This document shows, in pieces, positions 33,098 to 42,654 of a stretch of DNA of 64,000 nucleotides. Under the pieces are notes generated by a model that did no database searches, had not been told where the DNA came from, and was given only the letters and a program-made list of their open reading frames with translations. The stretch spans positions 1,440,379 to 1,504,378 of the forward strand of contig NZ_LIVV01000001.1 of the NCBI RefSeq assembly GCF_001905825.1, given 5' to 3'. A program made the translations under genes and the position numbers. This DNA is from Streptomyces sp. CB02009 (GTDB lineage: Bacteria; Actinomycetota; Actinomycetes; Streptomycetales; Streptomycetaceae). Within the stretch, counting starts at the first letter, position 1, and each line of letters opens with the position of its first letter.

Positions 33098-34327
33098 TCA
33101 TCCGCCGGTACGAGTGGACCGTCGTGCGTCCCGCCGGTGACGGAGGGCGAGCCGGCGCCGGCGGTCGCTGCTCTCGCGGACCCGCCGGTCGAGCTCCTCC
33201 ATCAGCCGTCGCCCGCGGTGCTCCGGGTCGAGCTCGTCGAGGATCCGGTCGATCTCGGTCAGCAGCGCGCCGTACAGCTGCCAACGGCCGGGATTGGCCA
33301 GAGCCAGGGCGAGGAGCCGGTCGGCGGCGTGGTCCCTGCAGGCCCTGGCCGCCCGCAGCTCGCCCGCGAGCCGGGTCTCCGCGGCTTCGGCGTCCTCACT
33401 GCCCTGCGTGGTGACCAGGACGGCGAAGCTGACGAGCGCGTCGGCCGTGTACTGGGCGGTCTCGCGTACGGCCAGGGCGGCCGGCTCGGGCAGCAGCGGG
33501 TCCCCGTTGCGGTGTTTCGCCAGATCGGTGAGGGTGCGGGCCAGGACCCGCAGGACGACGGCGCAGATTTCCAGGGTGTCGAGGCCCGTACGCAGCACCA
33601 CCCGGTGCAGCAGTCCCTCCTTGACGCGGGGGTTGAGCCGCAGGCTGTCCTCCGCGGTGCGCAGGGCCCCGTCGACGTCGGCGACGTCGTTGTCCAGGCG
33701 CCGGGCCTCGTGGAGCCGGGTCGCCGCCCGCTCGACGGGCGGCGCGCCGGTGAACTCGTCCGCCACGTCCAGGAGCAGCAGCCGCATCCGCCGGGCGAGG
33801 TCCTCGATGGAGTCGCCCGCGCTGTCGACCCAGACGGGCGGTGCCAGGAGGAGGTTGAAGAGCATGCCGACGACGGCGCCGATGAGCGTCTCAAGGACAC
33901 GGTCCCAGGCGGTGTCCGACACCTGGGTGACGCCGAGGACGAGCATGGCGCTGATGGCGACCTCGGGGATGAACTCCTCGACCCTGACGAGCCTGCCGAC
34001 GAGGAGCGAGGCGAGGATCACGAGGGCGAGGCTCCACCAGGAGAGGCCGACGACGACGCTGAACGCGATGGCGATCAGGACCCCGACGACGACCGAGTTC
34101 ACCCGGCGCAGGCTGGTGGTCACGGTGGAGTAGAGCGTGACCTGGACGACGAGGAGAGCGGTGAGCGGCGCGGTGAGAGGGGCCGGTTCGCTGCTGAGGC
34201 GCAGGGCGACGACGTAGCTGAGCGTGGCCGCCGCCGCGGACCGTACGGTCTGGACCGCGAAGGGGTCCCGCCGGAGGCGCGCGAACACCCCGTCGCCCCG
34301 GTCCCGCCGTCCTCGGCCGCGCGCCAC
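33098..34327 (-). CDS. FUSC family inner-membrane transporter-like protein
   Basis: From GTG 34327 (after GAGGTGGGGC) this is a 409-residue membrane protein; ATG 34399 would add 24 residues. Six hydrophobic segments occupy about residues 25-175 (for example VVVGVLIAIAFSVVVGLSWW and LIGAVVGMLFNLLLAPPVW). A long helical cytoplasmic domain follows, as in FUSC/aromatic acid exporter-like proteins of actinomycetes. The C-terminus is Arg-rich. A role in efflux of aromatic compounds is typical of the family but unproven here. Confidence 0.88.
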   Translation of the reverse strand: MARGRGRRDRGDGVFARLRRDPFAVQTVRSAAAATLSYVVALRLSSEPAPLTAPLTALLVVQVTLYSTVTTSLRRVNSVVVGVLIAIAFSVVVGLSWWSLALVILASLLVGRLVRVEEFIPEVAISAMLVLGVTQVSDTAWDRVLETLIGAVVGMLFNLLLAPPVWVDSAGDSIEDLARRMRLLLLDVADEFTGAPPVERAATRLHEARRLDNDVADVDGALRTAEDSLRLNPRVKEGLLHRVVLRTGLDTLEICAVVLRVLARTLTDLAKHRNGDPLLPEPAALAVRETAQYTADALVSFAVLVTTQGSEDAEAAETRLAGELRAARACRDHAADRLLALALANPGRWQLYGALLTEIDRILDELDPEHRGRRLMEELDRRVRESSDRRRRLALRHRRDARRSTRTGG

Positions 34328-34445
34328 GCCCCACCTCGTCCCTTCGCCGCCCCGCAACGCCTCTGGACGGACCGCCTGCCCGGACGGCCCCGGGTTCAAG
34401 CGGGGGTACGCCCGGGCGGACGAGGGATCACCACCGTTTCGGGGC

Positions 34446-35186
34446 TCAGACCGGCTTGCGCCACACCGAGATGTGCTTCGCGGAGTCCTGGGTGAACGGC
34501 GTCCCGTCCCAGTCCGCGACGCGACGTTCCCTCTCGAGGCCGGCGAGCCGCGCCATCAGGTCGAGCTCCGCCGGCCAGGCGTAGCGGTGCCGGGAGTCGT
34601 CGCGGCGGTAGCGGCCGTCGTCACCGTCGCGGGTGAGGTGATGGGAGACGAGCACCTGCTCGACGAGGTCGAACGTGTCGAAGCCGATGTGCCCGTCGGA
34701 GACGTCGAACGGCACCGCCACCTGGCCGGGCGGCAGGAACCGCAGCGGCGGCACGCCCAGCTCGATGACGAATCGGCCGCCGGGCTCCAGATGGCGTGCG
34801 GCGTTGCGGAAGCACTCGACCTGCTCGTCCTGCGTCAGCAGGTTGGTGATGGTGTTGTACACGAGATAGACCAGGGTGAACCGGCCGGGAACGACGGTGG
34901 TGGCCATGTCCCCGATGACCACGGGGAGCGTGTCCTCGTCGACCTTGCGCCGCAGCACCGCCGCCATGGGCTCGGACAGTTCGATGCCCACGACCGGCAC
35001 GCCGCGCTCCCGGAGCGGGACGCCCACGCGTCCGGTCCCGATGGCGAACTCCAGTGCCCGGCCGTCTCCGGCGAGCTCGGCGAGGAACGCGAGAGTCGGT
35101 CCGAGAGCCTCGGCCGATGACATCTCGGCCTCCTCGGTGTCGTAGCGGTCGGCGGTCGCACGGGTCCACAGCTCACTGCTCGTCAC
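34446..35186 (-). CDS. Class I SAM-dependent methyltransferase
   Basis: This 246-residue protein has SAM motif I LEFAIGTGRVGVPL (about 50-63), the acidic VVGIELSEPM strand end, motif II around FTLVYLVYNTITNLLT and a downstream GGRFVIELGVP. The substrate is unknown; the lack of extra domains suggests a small-molecule methyltransferase. It starts at GTG 35186 (MTSSELWTRATADRYD). It seems monocistronic. Confidence 0.9.
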   Translation of the reverse strand: MTSSELWTRATADRYDTEEAEMSSAEALGPTLAFLAELAGDGRALEFAIGTGRVGVPLRERGVPVVGIELSEPMAAVLRRKVDEDTLPVVIGDMATTVVPGRFTLVYLVYNTITNLLTQDEQVECFRNAARHLEPGGRFVIELGVPPLRFLPPGQVAVPFDVSDGHIGFDTFDLVEQVLVSHHLTRDGDDGRYRRDDSRHRYAWPAELDLMARLAGLERERRVADWDGTPFTQDSAKHISVWRKPV

Positions 35187-35338
35187 GGGCGGCCACTGTG
35201 CCGGGTTCCGAGCGGCTCTGTCGACGCATTTACCTGCCGCGAGCGTGGCGCACCCCGGCACGTCCACGGCCGGTGGGGGAGGCGGTGGGCGGCGCCGGCG
35301 GCGGTGGGCGGCGGCGCGCCGCGTGTGCCCGCGGGGCG

Positions 35339-36025
35339 TCAGGCGAGCACGTTGACGGCACGGGCGACCACGAGCCCGAGGATGAGCAGGGAGACGAGCG
35401 ACTGCACGCCCATGGCGATCTTGGCCCAGGGCGCGAGCGGCATGACGTCGGTGGGGCTGAAGGCGGTGGCGTTGGTGAGCCCGAGGTAGAGGTAGTCGAG
35501 GTAGCGGGGCCGCCATCCGGCGCCGCTCAGCCGGGGCTCCAGGTGTTGCGGAAAGGCGAGCGCGGGCATGGAGGGCACCCGGTGAGCACGGGCGGCCGGT
35601 CCGCCGCTGTCGAGTTCGAAGTACAGCAGGGAGAAGGCGAGGACGGTACCGGCCCACACCGTGCCGCCGGTCTGCAGCAGGCTGGTGGCGGAGCTGGTCT
35701 CCTTCCCCGCGTGGAGGATGTCGTCGACCAGTTGAACGGTCGACCAGACGGCGCTGAGGGCCAGCACGGCCACCAGGGCGACCGACAGGCTCCGCAGGGC
35801 CGCCGAGCGCCGGTCGATGCGGCCCGGGTCGCCGGCGATGAGCGCCAGGAGGAGCAGACCTTCGACGGTGGGAATGAACCAGCGGGGCGCGAGCCGCAGG
35901 TCGTCGGGGAGCAGGACGGTCAGCCCCATGGCCGCGACGACGGCCGCCGCCATCGGCCATCGGGGCTCGCCGACGGGCTCGGGCGGCCTCGGGCTCTCGG
36001 TCGGCTCGGGGGTGCGTCCGGTCAC
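35339..36025 (-). CDS. Polytopic membrane protein, DUF1345 or ion-channel-like
   Basis: This 228-residue protein has about five hydrophobic segments. Near the C-terminus YLDYLYLGLTNATAFSPTDV is followed by a final helix LVSLLILGLVVARAVNVLA. This ends like DUF1345 and two-TM potassium channel proteins, where a pore-like segment precedes the last helix, but the TVGYGD selectivity motif is replaced by TNATAFSPTDV, so it is probably not a classical channel. The start is GTG 36025. It is divergent from the SpoIIE gene. Confidence 0.7.
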   Translation of the reverse strand: MTGRTPEPTESPRPPEPVGEPRWPMAAAVVAAMGLTVLLPDDLRLAPRWFIPTVEGLLLLALIAGDPGRIDRRSAALRSLSVALVAVLALSAVWSTVQLVDDILHAGKETSSATSLLQTGGTVWAGTVLAFSLLYFELDSGGPAARAHRVPSMPALAFPQHLEPRLSGAGWRPRYLDYLYLGLTNATAFSPTDVMPLAPWAKIAMGVQSLVSLLILGLVVARAVNVLA

Positions 36026-36268
36026 GGTGGGGCCCTTACGGTCGAGTACGGGTGCGTGGCGCTGTGCTGCCCTCGGTAGGTATAGCGGGCCGACGGCCGC
36101 ACGTCGGATCTCACACGCGGTGCGCGACGCCGGCTGACCCGACGACGGGAGCAGCCGGCCCCCGACCGGCGGCCGGAGGGCGTGGCGGGCACCGGGCGAG
36201 CCGTCGGCGCCCCGGCCGGGTGGGGGCCGTGGAGTGCGCGCCGCACTCCGGCATAGGAGCCTGGTGGT

Positions 36269-37372
36269 GTGGTGAAGCCAAGGAAGGCGGCGACCGGCGC
36301 GTCCCGGCGGAGCTGGCTCCGCGGGGCCCCGCCGCCCCGCTGGGTGCGCGTCCTGCCCGTGCTGCTGCTGGTCGGGGTCGGGGTGGCCTCCGTCACCGAC
36401 TCCGTTCCGGTGGACATCGGCTTCCTGCTCGGCGCGGTGCCTCCGCTGGCCGTCCTGGCCTACGGACCGCTGGCCACGGCCCTCCTCGGTGCCGCGACGA
36501 TCGGGCTGCTGACCATTCCCCTCTTCCACCTGGACAGGCCCGGCAACACCGATCTCGTCACCCTCGGCTTCGTCGCCGCGCTGAGCGTCTTCGTCTCCTT
36601 CGTCCGCGGGCGCCGGGACGCGCAGCTCGACCTGGAACGGACCGTCGCCGAGACGGCCCAGCGGGCCATCGTCCCCAACGTACGGCGCAGGGTCGGGCCC
36701 GTGCGCTGCGCGAGCCTGTACCGCGCCGCCGAGCGCGGCACGCTGGTGGGAGGCGACTTCTTCGACGTCCGGCCCGGTCCGCACGGGGTGCGCGCGGTCC
36801 TCGGCGATGTGCAGGGGCACGGTCTGTCGGCCGTCGCGACCGTCGCCTCCGTCCTGGGGGCGTTCCGCGAGGCCGTGCTGGACGACGTGGACGCGGAGTC
36901 GATCGCCGCGCGGCTCGACCGCAGGCTGGTGGTCGACTCGGCGCGGACGGAGCACGCGGAACTCTTCGCCACGGCCGTCCTTCTCGACTTCGCGCCGCAC
37001 GGGAGGGAGGTCCGCGTCCTGGCCTGTGGCCACCCGCCGCCGGTCCTGCTGCGCGGCGGAGCCGTCAGCACCCTGGAACTGGACCCCGGTCCGCCGCTGG
37101 GACTGGGCCTCGCCGACGTCATGCCCGGAACGGCCTCGACGGTGTCGCTGCTGCCCGGGGACCGGCTGCTCCTGGCGTCGGACGGCGTCCTGGAGACCCG
37201 GGACGCCTCCGGCGCCTTCTACCCCTTCGTCGAGCGACTGGAGCACATGACCGGTGTCGGCCTGGACGCGTTGCCCGACGAGATCTGGGCCGACCTGAGC
37301 CGCTTCGCCCCCAGGATCGAAGACGACGTGACCCTTCTGATCCTCACCCTGGACACCTCAGGGCCGGAATGA
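36269..37372 (+). CDS. Membrane-anchored SpoIIE/PP2C-type phosphatase
   Basis: This 367-residue protein has about three hydrophobic segments in residues 27-115, then a SpoIIE-type PP2C domain. Motifs are GGDFFDV (metal Asp), VLGDVQGHGLSAV, LACGHPPPVLLRGG, LLLASDGVLE and DDVTLLIL. It should dephosphorylate a STAS-type anti-sigma antagonist, linking a membrane signal to a sigma factor. The start is GTG 36269 (a second GTG follows at 36272), 7 nt after AGGAG. The next gene downstream is the ferredoxin, 122 nt away. Confidence 0.93.
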   Translation: MVKPRKAATGASRRSWLRGAPPPRWVRVLPVLLLVGVGVASVTDSVPVDIGFLLGAVPPLAVLAYGPLATALLGAATIGLLTIPLFHLDRPGNTDLVTLGFVAALSVFVSFVRGRRDAQLDLERTVAETAQRAIVPNVRRRVGPVRCASLYRAAERGTLVGGDFFDVRPGPHGVRAVLGDVQGHGLSAVATVASVLGAFREAVLDDVDAESIAARLDRRLVVDSARTEHAELFATAVLLDFAPHGREVRVLACGHPPPVLLRGGAVSTLELDPGPPLGLGLADVMPGTASTVSLLPGDRLLLASDGVLETRDASGAFYPFVERLEHMTGVGLDALPDEIWADLSRFAPRIEDDVTLLILTLDTSGPE

Positions 37373-37494
37373 CACCCGCGCGCCCGGGGCCGTACCGCTC
37401 ACTCGATCGGTCCGTCCCCCGTCGCTGCGGCCCGCCCGCCCGACGAGAGTGGACGCGGGGGGCCCGACCGAGCCGTAGGAGAGGACCGGATCCC

Positions 37495-37722
37495 GTGGTG
37501 AGCATCGCCGTCGACCTGAACCGCTGCCAGGGGTACGCGCAGTGCGCGTTCCTCGCCCCCGAGATCTTCACCATGCACGGCGACGAGGCGCTGCTCTACG
37601 ACCCGGATCCCGACGACGCGCACCGCGAGAAGCTGGCCCAGGCCGCCGCGGCCTGCCCGGTGCAGGCCATCCTCGTCGATGCCGTCGACGAGCCCGCAGA
37701 GGCGGTGCCCGGTGCCCGGTGA
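37495..37722 (+). CDS. Ferredoxin (three-cysteine, P450-associated type)
   Basis: This 75-residue ferredoxin has C11, C17 and C54 (CQGYAQC and AACPVQAI), the pattern of actinomycete [3Fe-4S] ferredoxins that feed electrons to P450s. It starts at GTG 37495 with AGGAGAGG upstream. It overlaps the reductase start by 11 nt and precedes a P450 gene, so the three encode a complete electron chain from NAD(P)H to the P450. Confidence 0.93.
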   Translation: MVSIAVDLNRCQGYAQCAFLAPEIFTMHGDEALLYDPDPDDAHREKLAQAAAACPVQAILVDAVDEPAEAVPGAR

Positions 37723-39103
37723 CGGAGCCTTGGAGCAGCTCAGACGTGAGGGCCGCATCGTCGTCGTCGGCGCCTCGCTGGCCGGCCTGCGGGCCGCCGA
37801 GACCCTGCGCGCCAAGGGCTTCGCGGGGTCGCTGACCATGATCGGCGACGAGCCCTGCGCACCGTACGACCGGCCCCCGCTGTCCAAGGGCGTGCTGCTG
37901 GGCAGGGCGCGCGCCGACCGCACCGCGCTGCCCCGGCTCCGGTCCGTCGACGCGACCTGGCGACTCGGCGTCCCCGCCACCGGCCTGGACATGGCCGCGA
38001 GGACGGTGCGACTGGCCGACGGCGACGAGGTGCCGTACGACCGGCTGCTGATCGCCACCGGTGTGCGGGCGCGGCCGTGGCCGCGCGAGGAGGAGGCGGA
38101 ACTCGACGGCGTCTTCGTGCTGCGGACCCGCGACGAGGGCGCCGCGCTCGCCCGGCGGCTCGACGAGGGACCGAAACGGGTCCTCGTCATCGGGGGAGGG
38201 TTCGCGGGCTCGGAGGTCGCCTCCGCCTGCCGCGAACGCGGGCTGCCCGTCACCGTCGCCGAACGAGGTGCCGCGCCCCTCGTCGGCGCGCTCGGCGGGG
38301 TGATCGCCGCAGTGGCCGCGGACCTCCAGCGCGAGCACGGCGTGGACCTGCGGTGCGGGGTCATGGTGACGTCCCTGGAGGGCGACGCGTCCGGACGGGT
38401 GCGTGCCGCGCACCTGTCCGACGGCTCCACCGTCGAGACGGACGTGGTGGTCGTCTCGCTCGGCGCCCTCCGCAACACCGAGTGGCTGCACGGGTCCGGG
38501 CTCGGCGCCGGGCCCCGCGGCATCGCCTGCGACGCCGGCTGCCGGGCCTTCGACATCCGCGGCATCGTCACCGACGACATCTACGCCGCGGGAGACGTCG
38601 CACGCTGCCCCCACCCCCTGTTCGGATACCAGTTCCTGTCCCTCGAACACTGGGGCAACGCCGTCGCCCAGGCCGGGATCGCCGCCCACAACATGCTCAG
38701 TGAGAGCGTCGACCGACTGCCGCACATGGACGTACCGGCCTTCTGGTCCTCCCAGTTCGGCGTCAACATCAAGTCGGTCGGAGTGCCGTCGATGGCGACG
38801 GACATCCTCATCGCGCAGGGCACGCTCGACAGCCGCCGGTTCGTCGGCGTGTACGGATACCAGGGGCGCGTCATCGGCGCCGTCTCCTTCGACCACGGCC
38901 GGTGGCTGCCGTTCTACCAGGAACTCATCGAGCGCACCGCGCCGTTCCCGCCCCGGTTCCCCACGGTCGACCGGCACGCGGACGGACAACGCCCGATGGA
39001 CGCGGACTTCCCCGACCCCTCGGTCCCCAGCCACGGCCCCACCGTGAGCCTCAGCGGATACTCGCCGGCCGACCGCCGGATCACCTTCACCCCCGCGCAC
39101 TGA
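37712..39103 (+). CDS. NAD(P)H-dependent ferredoxin reductase (FAD)
   Basis: This 463-residue flavoprotein has two Rossmann motifs, VVVGASLAGLRAAE (FAD, about residue 17) and VLVIGGGFAGSEVAS (NAD(P), about 152). The conserved FAD-closing TDDIYAAGDVARC motif lies near 290. YDRPPLSKGVLLG is typical of ferredoxin reductases of the rubredoxin/putidaredoxin reductase class. It should pass electrons to the ferredoxin encoded just upstream. The C-terminal 60 residues extend beyond the usual length. GTG 37712 lies inside the ferredoxin gene end. Confidence 0.92.
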   Translation: MPGDGALEQLRREGRIVVVGASLAGLRAAETLRAKGFAGSLTMIGDEPCAPYDRPPLSKGVLLGRARADRTALPRLRSVDATWRLGVPATGLDMAARTVRLADGDEVPYDRLLIATGVRARPWPREEEAELDGVFVLRTRDEGAALARRLDEGPKRVLVIGGGFAGSEVASACRERGLPVTVAERGAAPLVGALGGVIAAVAADLQREHGVDLRCGVMVTSLEGDASGRVRAAHLSDGSTVETDVVVVSLGALRNTEWLHGSGLGAGPRGIACDAGCRAFDIRGIVTDDIYAAGDVARCPHPLFGYQFLSLEHWGNAVAQAGIAAHNMLSESVDRLPHMDVPAFWSSQFGVNIKSVGVPSMATDILIAQGTLDSRRFVGVYGYQGRVIGAVSFDHGRWLPFYQELIERTAPFPPRFPTVDRHADGQRPMDADFPDPSVPSHGPTVSLSGYSPADRRITFTPAH

Positions 39104-39127
39104 CCCGCCCGGCCACGAGGACCTGCC

Positions 39128-40366
39128 ATGACGCGAACCCTGCTGCACCAGATCCTGGACTACGCCAACCGGGCCGACCCGTACCCGATCTACGAGGAGC
39201 TGCGGAGGACGCCGGTCCACCACGAGACCGACGGACCGTACGTGATCAGCACCTACTACGAGATCCGCAGCCTGCTGCACGATCCCCGGATCAGCTCCGA
39301 CCCCCGCAACCAGACGGCCGCCGGCGCCGACCCGCTGGCGGAGGCGTCGCCCGAGGAGAGCGCCCTGCCGCCGAGCTTCCTCCGGCTCGACCCGCCGGAG
39401 CACGACCGGATGCGACGCATGACGAACCGGCACTTCGGCCCGCCGCACTCCCCGCACCGGGTCGACGGAATGCGTCCTGAGCTCCACGACATCGTCACCG
39501 GCCTCATCGACGGCCTGGGCGACCCGGGCCGGATCGACCTGGTGGAGGAGTTCTCCTACCCGTTCCCGGTGACGGTGATCTGCCGACTGTTCGGCGTCCC
39601 GCGCGAGGACGAGGCACGCTTCCACACCTGGGCGGACACGCTCGCCGCGAGCCTGGACCCCGACCCGGACGCCGATCCCGCCGAGCGCGGCACGGGCGCC
39701 GCGCACGAGGCCCGGATGCAGCTGGGCATGTACCTCGCGGGCCTGATCGAGGAGCGCCGCAAGAACCCCGGGGACGACATGCTCTCCCAACTGGCCACGG
39801 CGAAGGGCCCGGACGGGCCGATGGCCACGATGGAGCTGCTGAGCACCGCGGCGCTGCTCCTGATCGCGGGGCACGAGACCACGGTCAACCTCATCACCAA
39901 CGGCATGCTGACCCTGCTGCGGCATCCCGACATCCTCCAGCGGCTGCGCACCGAACCGCGACTGGCCGTCCCCATCGTGGAGGAACTGCTCCGCTTCGAG
40001 CCGCCGGTGCAACTGCTCCCGGGGCGCACCACCCTCGCCGACATCGAGGTCCGGGGCGTCACCATTCCCCAGGGCTCCACCCTCTGGCTGGTCCTGGCGT
40101 CCGGCAACCGCGACCCGCAGCGTTTCGAGAACCCGGACCGTTTCGACCCGGACCGCCCGGACATCCAGCACCTCGGCCTGGGCAGCGGCATCCACAGCTG
40201 CTTCGGCGCACCGCTGGCCCGGCTGGAGGCCCAACTCGCCCTGGCCGAGCTGGCCAGGCGACTGGAGAACCCCCGCCTCCTCGACGACCCGCCCCCGTAC
40301 CGCCAGAACGCGGTCCTGCGCGGACCGCGTCATCTGCGGATCGCCTGCGACGGGATCCGACCCTAG
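39128..40366 (+). CDS. Cytochrome P450 with its own redox partners
   Basis: This 412-residue soluble P450 has the I-helix AGHETT (248-253), ExxR in VEELLRF (near 286-289) and the heme loop GSGIHSCFGAPLARLE with Cys near 358. All catalytic hallmarks are intact. It lies 24 nt after the reductase gene and should receive electrons from that ferredoxin pair. The sequence is of the common actinomycete class I type; the substrate cannot be read. A terminator-like hairpin follows at 40384. Confidence 0.95.
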   Translation: MTRTLLHQILDYANRADPYPIYEELRRTPVHHETDGPYVISTYYEIRSLLHDPRISSDPRNQTAAGADPLAEASPEESALPPSFLRLDPPEHDRMRRMTNRHFGPPHSPHRVDGMRPELHDIVTGLIDGLGDPGRIDLVEEFSYPFPVTVICRLFGVPREDEARFHTWADTLAASLDPDPDADPAERGTGAAHEARMQLGMYLAGLIEERRKNPGDDMLSQLATAKGPDGPMATMELLSTAALLLIAGHETTVNLITNGMLTLLRHPDILQRLRTEPRLAVPIVEELLRFEPPVQLLPGRTTLADIEVRGVTIPQGSTLWLVLASGNRDPQRFENPDRFDPDRPDIQHLGLGSGIHSCFGAPLARLEAQLALAELARRLENPRLLDDPPPYRQNAVLRGPRHLRIACDGIRP

Positions 40367-40383
40367 GGCGAACGTACGGTGAA

Positions 40384-40414
40384 GGACCGGACGACTCGAC
40401 GACCCGTCCGGTCC
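40384..40414 (+). terminator. Terminator hairpin after the P450 operon
   Basis: A perfect 10-bp stem (40384-40393 with 40405-40414) with an 11-nt loop begins 18 nt past the P450 stop codon. Confidence 0.7.
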
Positions 40415-40844
40415 GTACGGTTCACGCACGACGGAGCCACGACCTTTCGTAGCGTCATATGTGTTCGTCGGTACGTCTGTTCATCGGGGTGACGGATCCC
40501 CAAGACGCGCCATCAACGCATCGCCACCCTCTGCGCCGCCCCGTCGCACCGGAGCAGCGACTGGCGTTTTCGGGCCACCGGAGATCTTCCCTACGTTTCC
40601 CGGAATCGGCCCCCCTTTTCCGTGGTGAGGTGCTGCTTCGGCCGTGCCGTCACACGTGCGGCACGGGAGCGCCTTCCGGCCAACATCGTGGTGTTTCGAC
40701 TCTCCGGACAACCCGATGTCCGATGTCCTCCTCTCATAGCTCGGGCGCACCGAGCGCCCCGCACCGCGTGAGCCCCGGGCCGGAGACGTCCCGCCGGGCC
40801 GCGGCCGAGCTGCTTCCGTACAGCACCCGGAGGACGAGAGAACG
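40415..40844 (+). other. Long leader region upstream of the lysyl oxidase gene
   Basis: About 430 bases carry no convincing gene. One small hairpin (40642-40649 with 40659-40666) is present. The region is locally less GC-rich than its neighbours and probably holds the promoter and a long 5' leader of the lysyl oxidase gene. No known riboswitch was recognised. Confidence 0.4.
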
Positions 40845-42584
40845 ATGAGTACGACGCGCACCAACCGGCTTCGACGGCCGATGCTCGTGGGGACCACGGC
40901 CGTCGCCGCCGTCGCAGTGACAGCCGGTTTCATGGCCGCCGCGCCGGACCGGGCGACGGCCGCGACGGGTCCCAAGCTGAGCCTCGTCGCGGCGACCGGC
41001 TCGGTCACGCTCACCTCGTGGAAGGAGGAGCCGGGCGTCTACCTGGACCTGGGCACGTACCTCACCGCCGAGGGGACGCCGCTGGAGCTGAAGGTGACCC
41101 GGAAGTCCTACAAGGACCCGGTCTCCATCACCCAGACCGTGTTCGAGGGGGGCAAGAGCAAGGCGAAGACGCTGCCCGTGGGCACCGTCAAGGACTTCTC
41201 CGGGCTCCCGGGCTTCGCCGAGATCACCGTCACGGACAAGAACGGCAAGGTGGTCGTCAGCCGCGCCGAGAGCTTCTGCCCGAACAACGCCAGCGGACGG
41301 ATCCGGCCGGACGCGCCCGCCACCTCGAAGTATCCGGAGAGCTGCCCCACCAACGCCTTCACCCTCGGCTCGGTCTGGGGCGTCGAGAAGGGGTGGGCCG
41401 CCAACACCTACGGCGGTTCCTACACTCAGCCCGTGAAGCTCGCCGCGGGCTCGTACACGGCCAAGGTCAGGGTCGCCAAGAAGTACCGTGACCTCTTCGG
41501 CATCGCCGACAAGCCCGCCTCGGTGAAGCTCACCGTCGAGGAGCGCAGCTGGGAGAACGGCCGGTCGGCCGCCGCCGCGGAGCACGCCGGACACGGCGCC
41601 GCGCACCAGGCCCCCTCCGCCCACGCCGGGCACGGAACGGGACACGCCCCGTCCCCCGCCCAGGCCGGCGCACCGCAGACCAGCGGCGCGGGCCCCTCGT
41701 ACAACGTGGGCCACGGTCCGCTGAAGGCCGCGCCCCCGGCCCTGCCGTGGGCGCTGAAGGTGCGGCAGGCCGGGCGCGCCGGCTTCCAGGCCGCCGGTGA
41801 CACTCCCGGGCAGACCGACGGCTCGCGGAAGGCCTCGGCCCTCACCCCGCGGGCCGCGCGCCCCACCGGAACCCCCTCGGTCCCGAACGTCCCCAAGCCC
41901 GACCTGCGGTCCCTGCCGGCCTACGGCATCACCATCAGCGACGGCGGTCCCCAGGCCGCCCCCGGCAAGGACTACCTCGCGTTCAGCGCGAACGTCTGGA
42001 ACGCCGGTCCCGCCCAGCTCGTCGTGGACGGCTTCCGCTCGCCCGGCAAGGCCAAGATGGACGCCTACCAGTACTTCTACGACGCCAAGGGCAAGCAGGT
42101 CGGCTACACGCCCACCGGCACCATGGAGTGGGACCCGCGCCCCGGCCACGTGCACTGGCACTTCACCGACTTCGCCAGTTACCGGCTGCTGAAGGCCGAC
42201 CAGAAGGAAGCGGTCCGCAGCGGCAAGGAGGCGTTCTGCCTCGCCAACACCGACGCCGTCGACTACACCGTGAAGAACGCCAACTGGCACCCGTACAACA
42301 CGGACCTGTCCACCGCCTGCGGTCAGGAGAACTCCATCTCCGTCCGCGAGGTGCTGGACGTCGGCTCCGGTGACACGTACACCCAGGACCTGCCGGGTCA
42401 GTCCTTCGACATCACGGACCTGCCCAACGGCACGTACTACATCCAGGTGCTCGCCAACCCGGCCAAGCGGCTGAAGGAGACCAACCTCGACAACAACAGC
42501 GCCCTGCGCAAGGTCGTCCTCGGCGGCGCCCCCGGTCGACGGACCGTCACCGTCCCCGCGCACGATCTCGTGAACGCCAACTGA
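40845..42584 (+). CDS. Secreted lysyl oxidase family protein
   Basis: This 579-residue protein has a Sec-type signal (basic start, hydrophobic VAAVAVTAGFMAAAP, likely cleavage after ATAA near 40). A beta-rich N-terminal half is followed by a His/Pro/Ala-rich linker (about 245-300, with HAGHG copies). The C-terminal lysyl oxidase domain contains the copper-binding PGHVHWHF motif (H435, H437, H439), preceded by VWNAGPAQL. It should oxidise amines on proteins or small molecules outside the cell. ATG 40845 has a weak ribosome site (ACGAGAGA). Confidence 0.9.
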   Translation: MSTTRTNRLRRPMLVGTTAVAAVAVTAGFMAAAPDRATAATGPKLSLVAATGSVTLTSWKEEPGVYLDLGTYLTAEGTPLELKVTRKSYKDPVSITQTVFEGGKSKAKTLPVGTVKDFSGLPGFAEITVTDKNGKVVVSRAESFCPNNASGRIRPDAPATSKYPESCPTNAFTLGSVWGVEKGWAANTYGGSYTQPVKLAAGSYTAKVRVAKKYRDLFGIADKPASVKLTVEERSWENGRSAAAAEHAGHGAAHQAPSAHAGHGTGHAPSPAQAGAPQTSGAGPSYNVGHGPLKAAPPALPWALKVRQAGRAGFQAAGDTPGQTDGSRKASALTPRAARPTGTPSVPNVPKPDLRSLPAYGITISDGGPQAAPGKDYLAFSANVWNAGPAQLVVDGFRSPGKAKMDAYQYFYDAKGKQVGYTPTGTMEWDPRPGHVHWHFTDFASYRLLKADQKEAVRSGKEAFCLANTDAVDYTVKNANWHPYNTDLSTACGQENSISVREVLDVGSGDTYTQDLPGQSFDITDLPNGTYYIQVLANPAKRLKETNLDNNSALRKVVLGGAPGRRTVTVPAHDLVNAN

Positions 42585-42610
42585 CCACAGGTCGATCCGC
42601 GCCGTATACG

Positions 42611-42638
42611 CCGAGCCGGCCCGACAGGGCCGGCTCGG
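42611..42638. terminator. Bidirectional terminator between convergent genes
   Basis: A perfect 12-bp stem (42611-42622 with 42627-42638) with a 4-nt loop lies between the lysyl oxidase stop (42584, plus) and the lipoprotein stop (42655, minus), so it can serve both. Confidence 0.85.
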
Positions 42639-42654
42639 TCGTCGTGCGGAGGGA

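Noticed and set aside
35339..36025. Potassium channel annotation for the polytopic membrane protein
   Set aside because: The selectivity filter motif is absent; only the general two-helix layout near the C-terminus is similar.
37568..40429. Minus-strand open frame of 953 codons opposite the ferredoxin reductase and P450
   Set aside because: The plus-strand genes have unmistakable motifs; the antisense product is a typical high-GC shadow.
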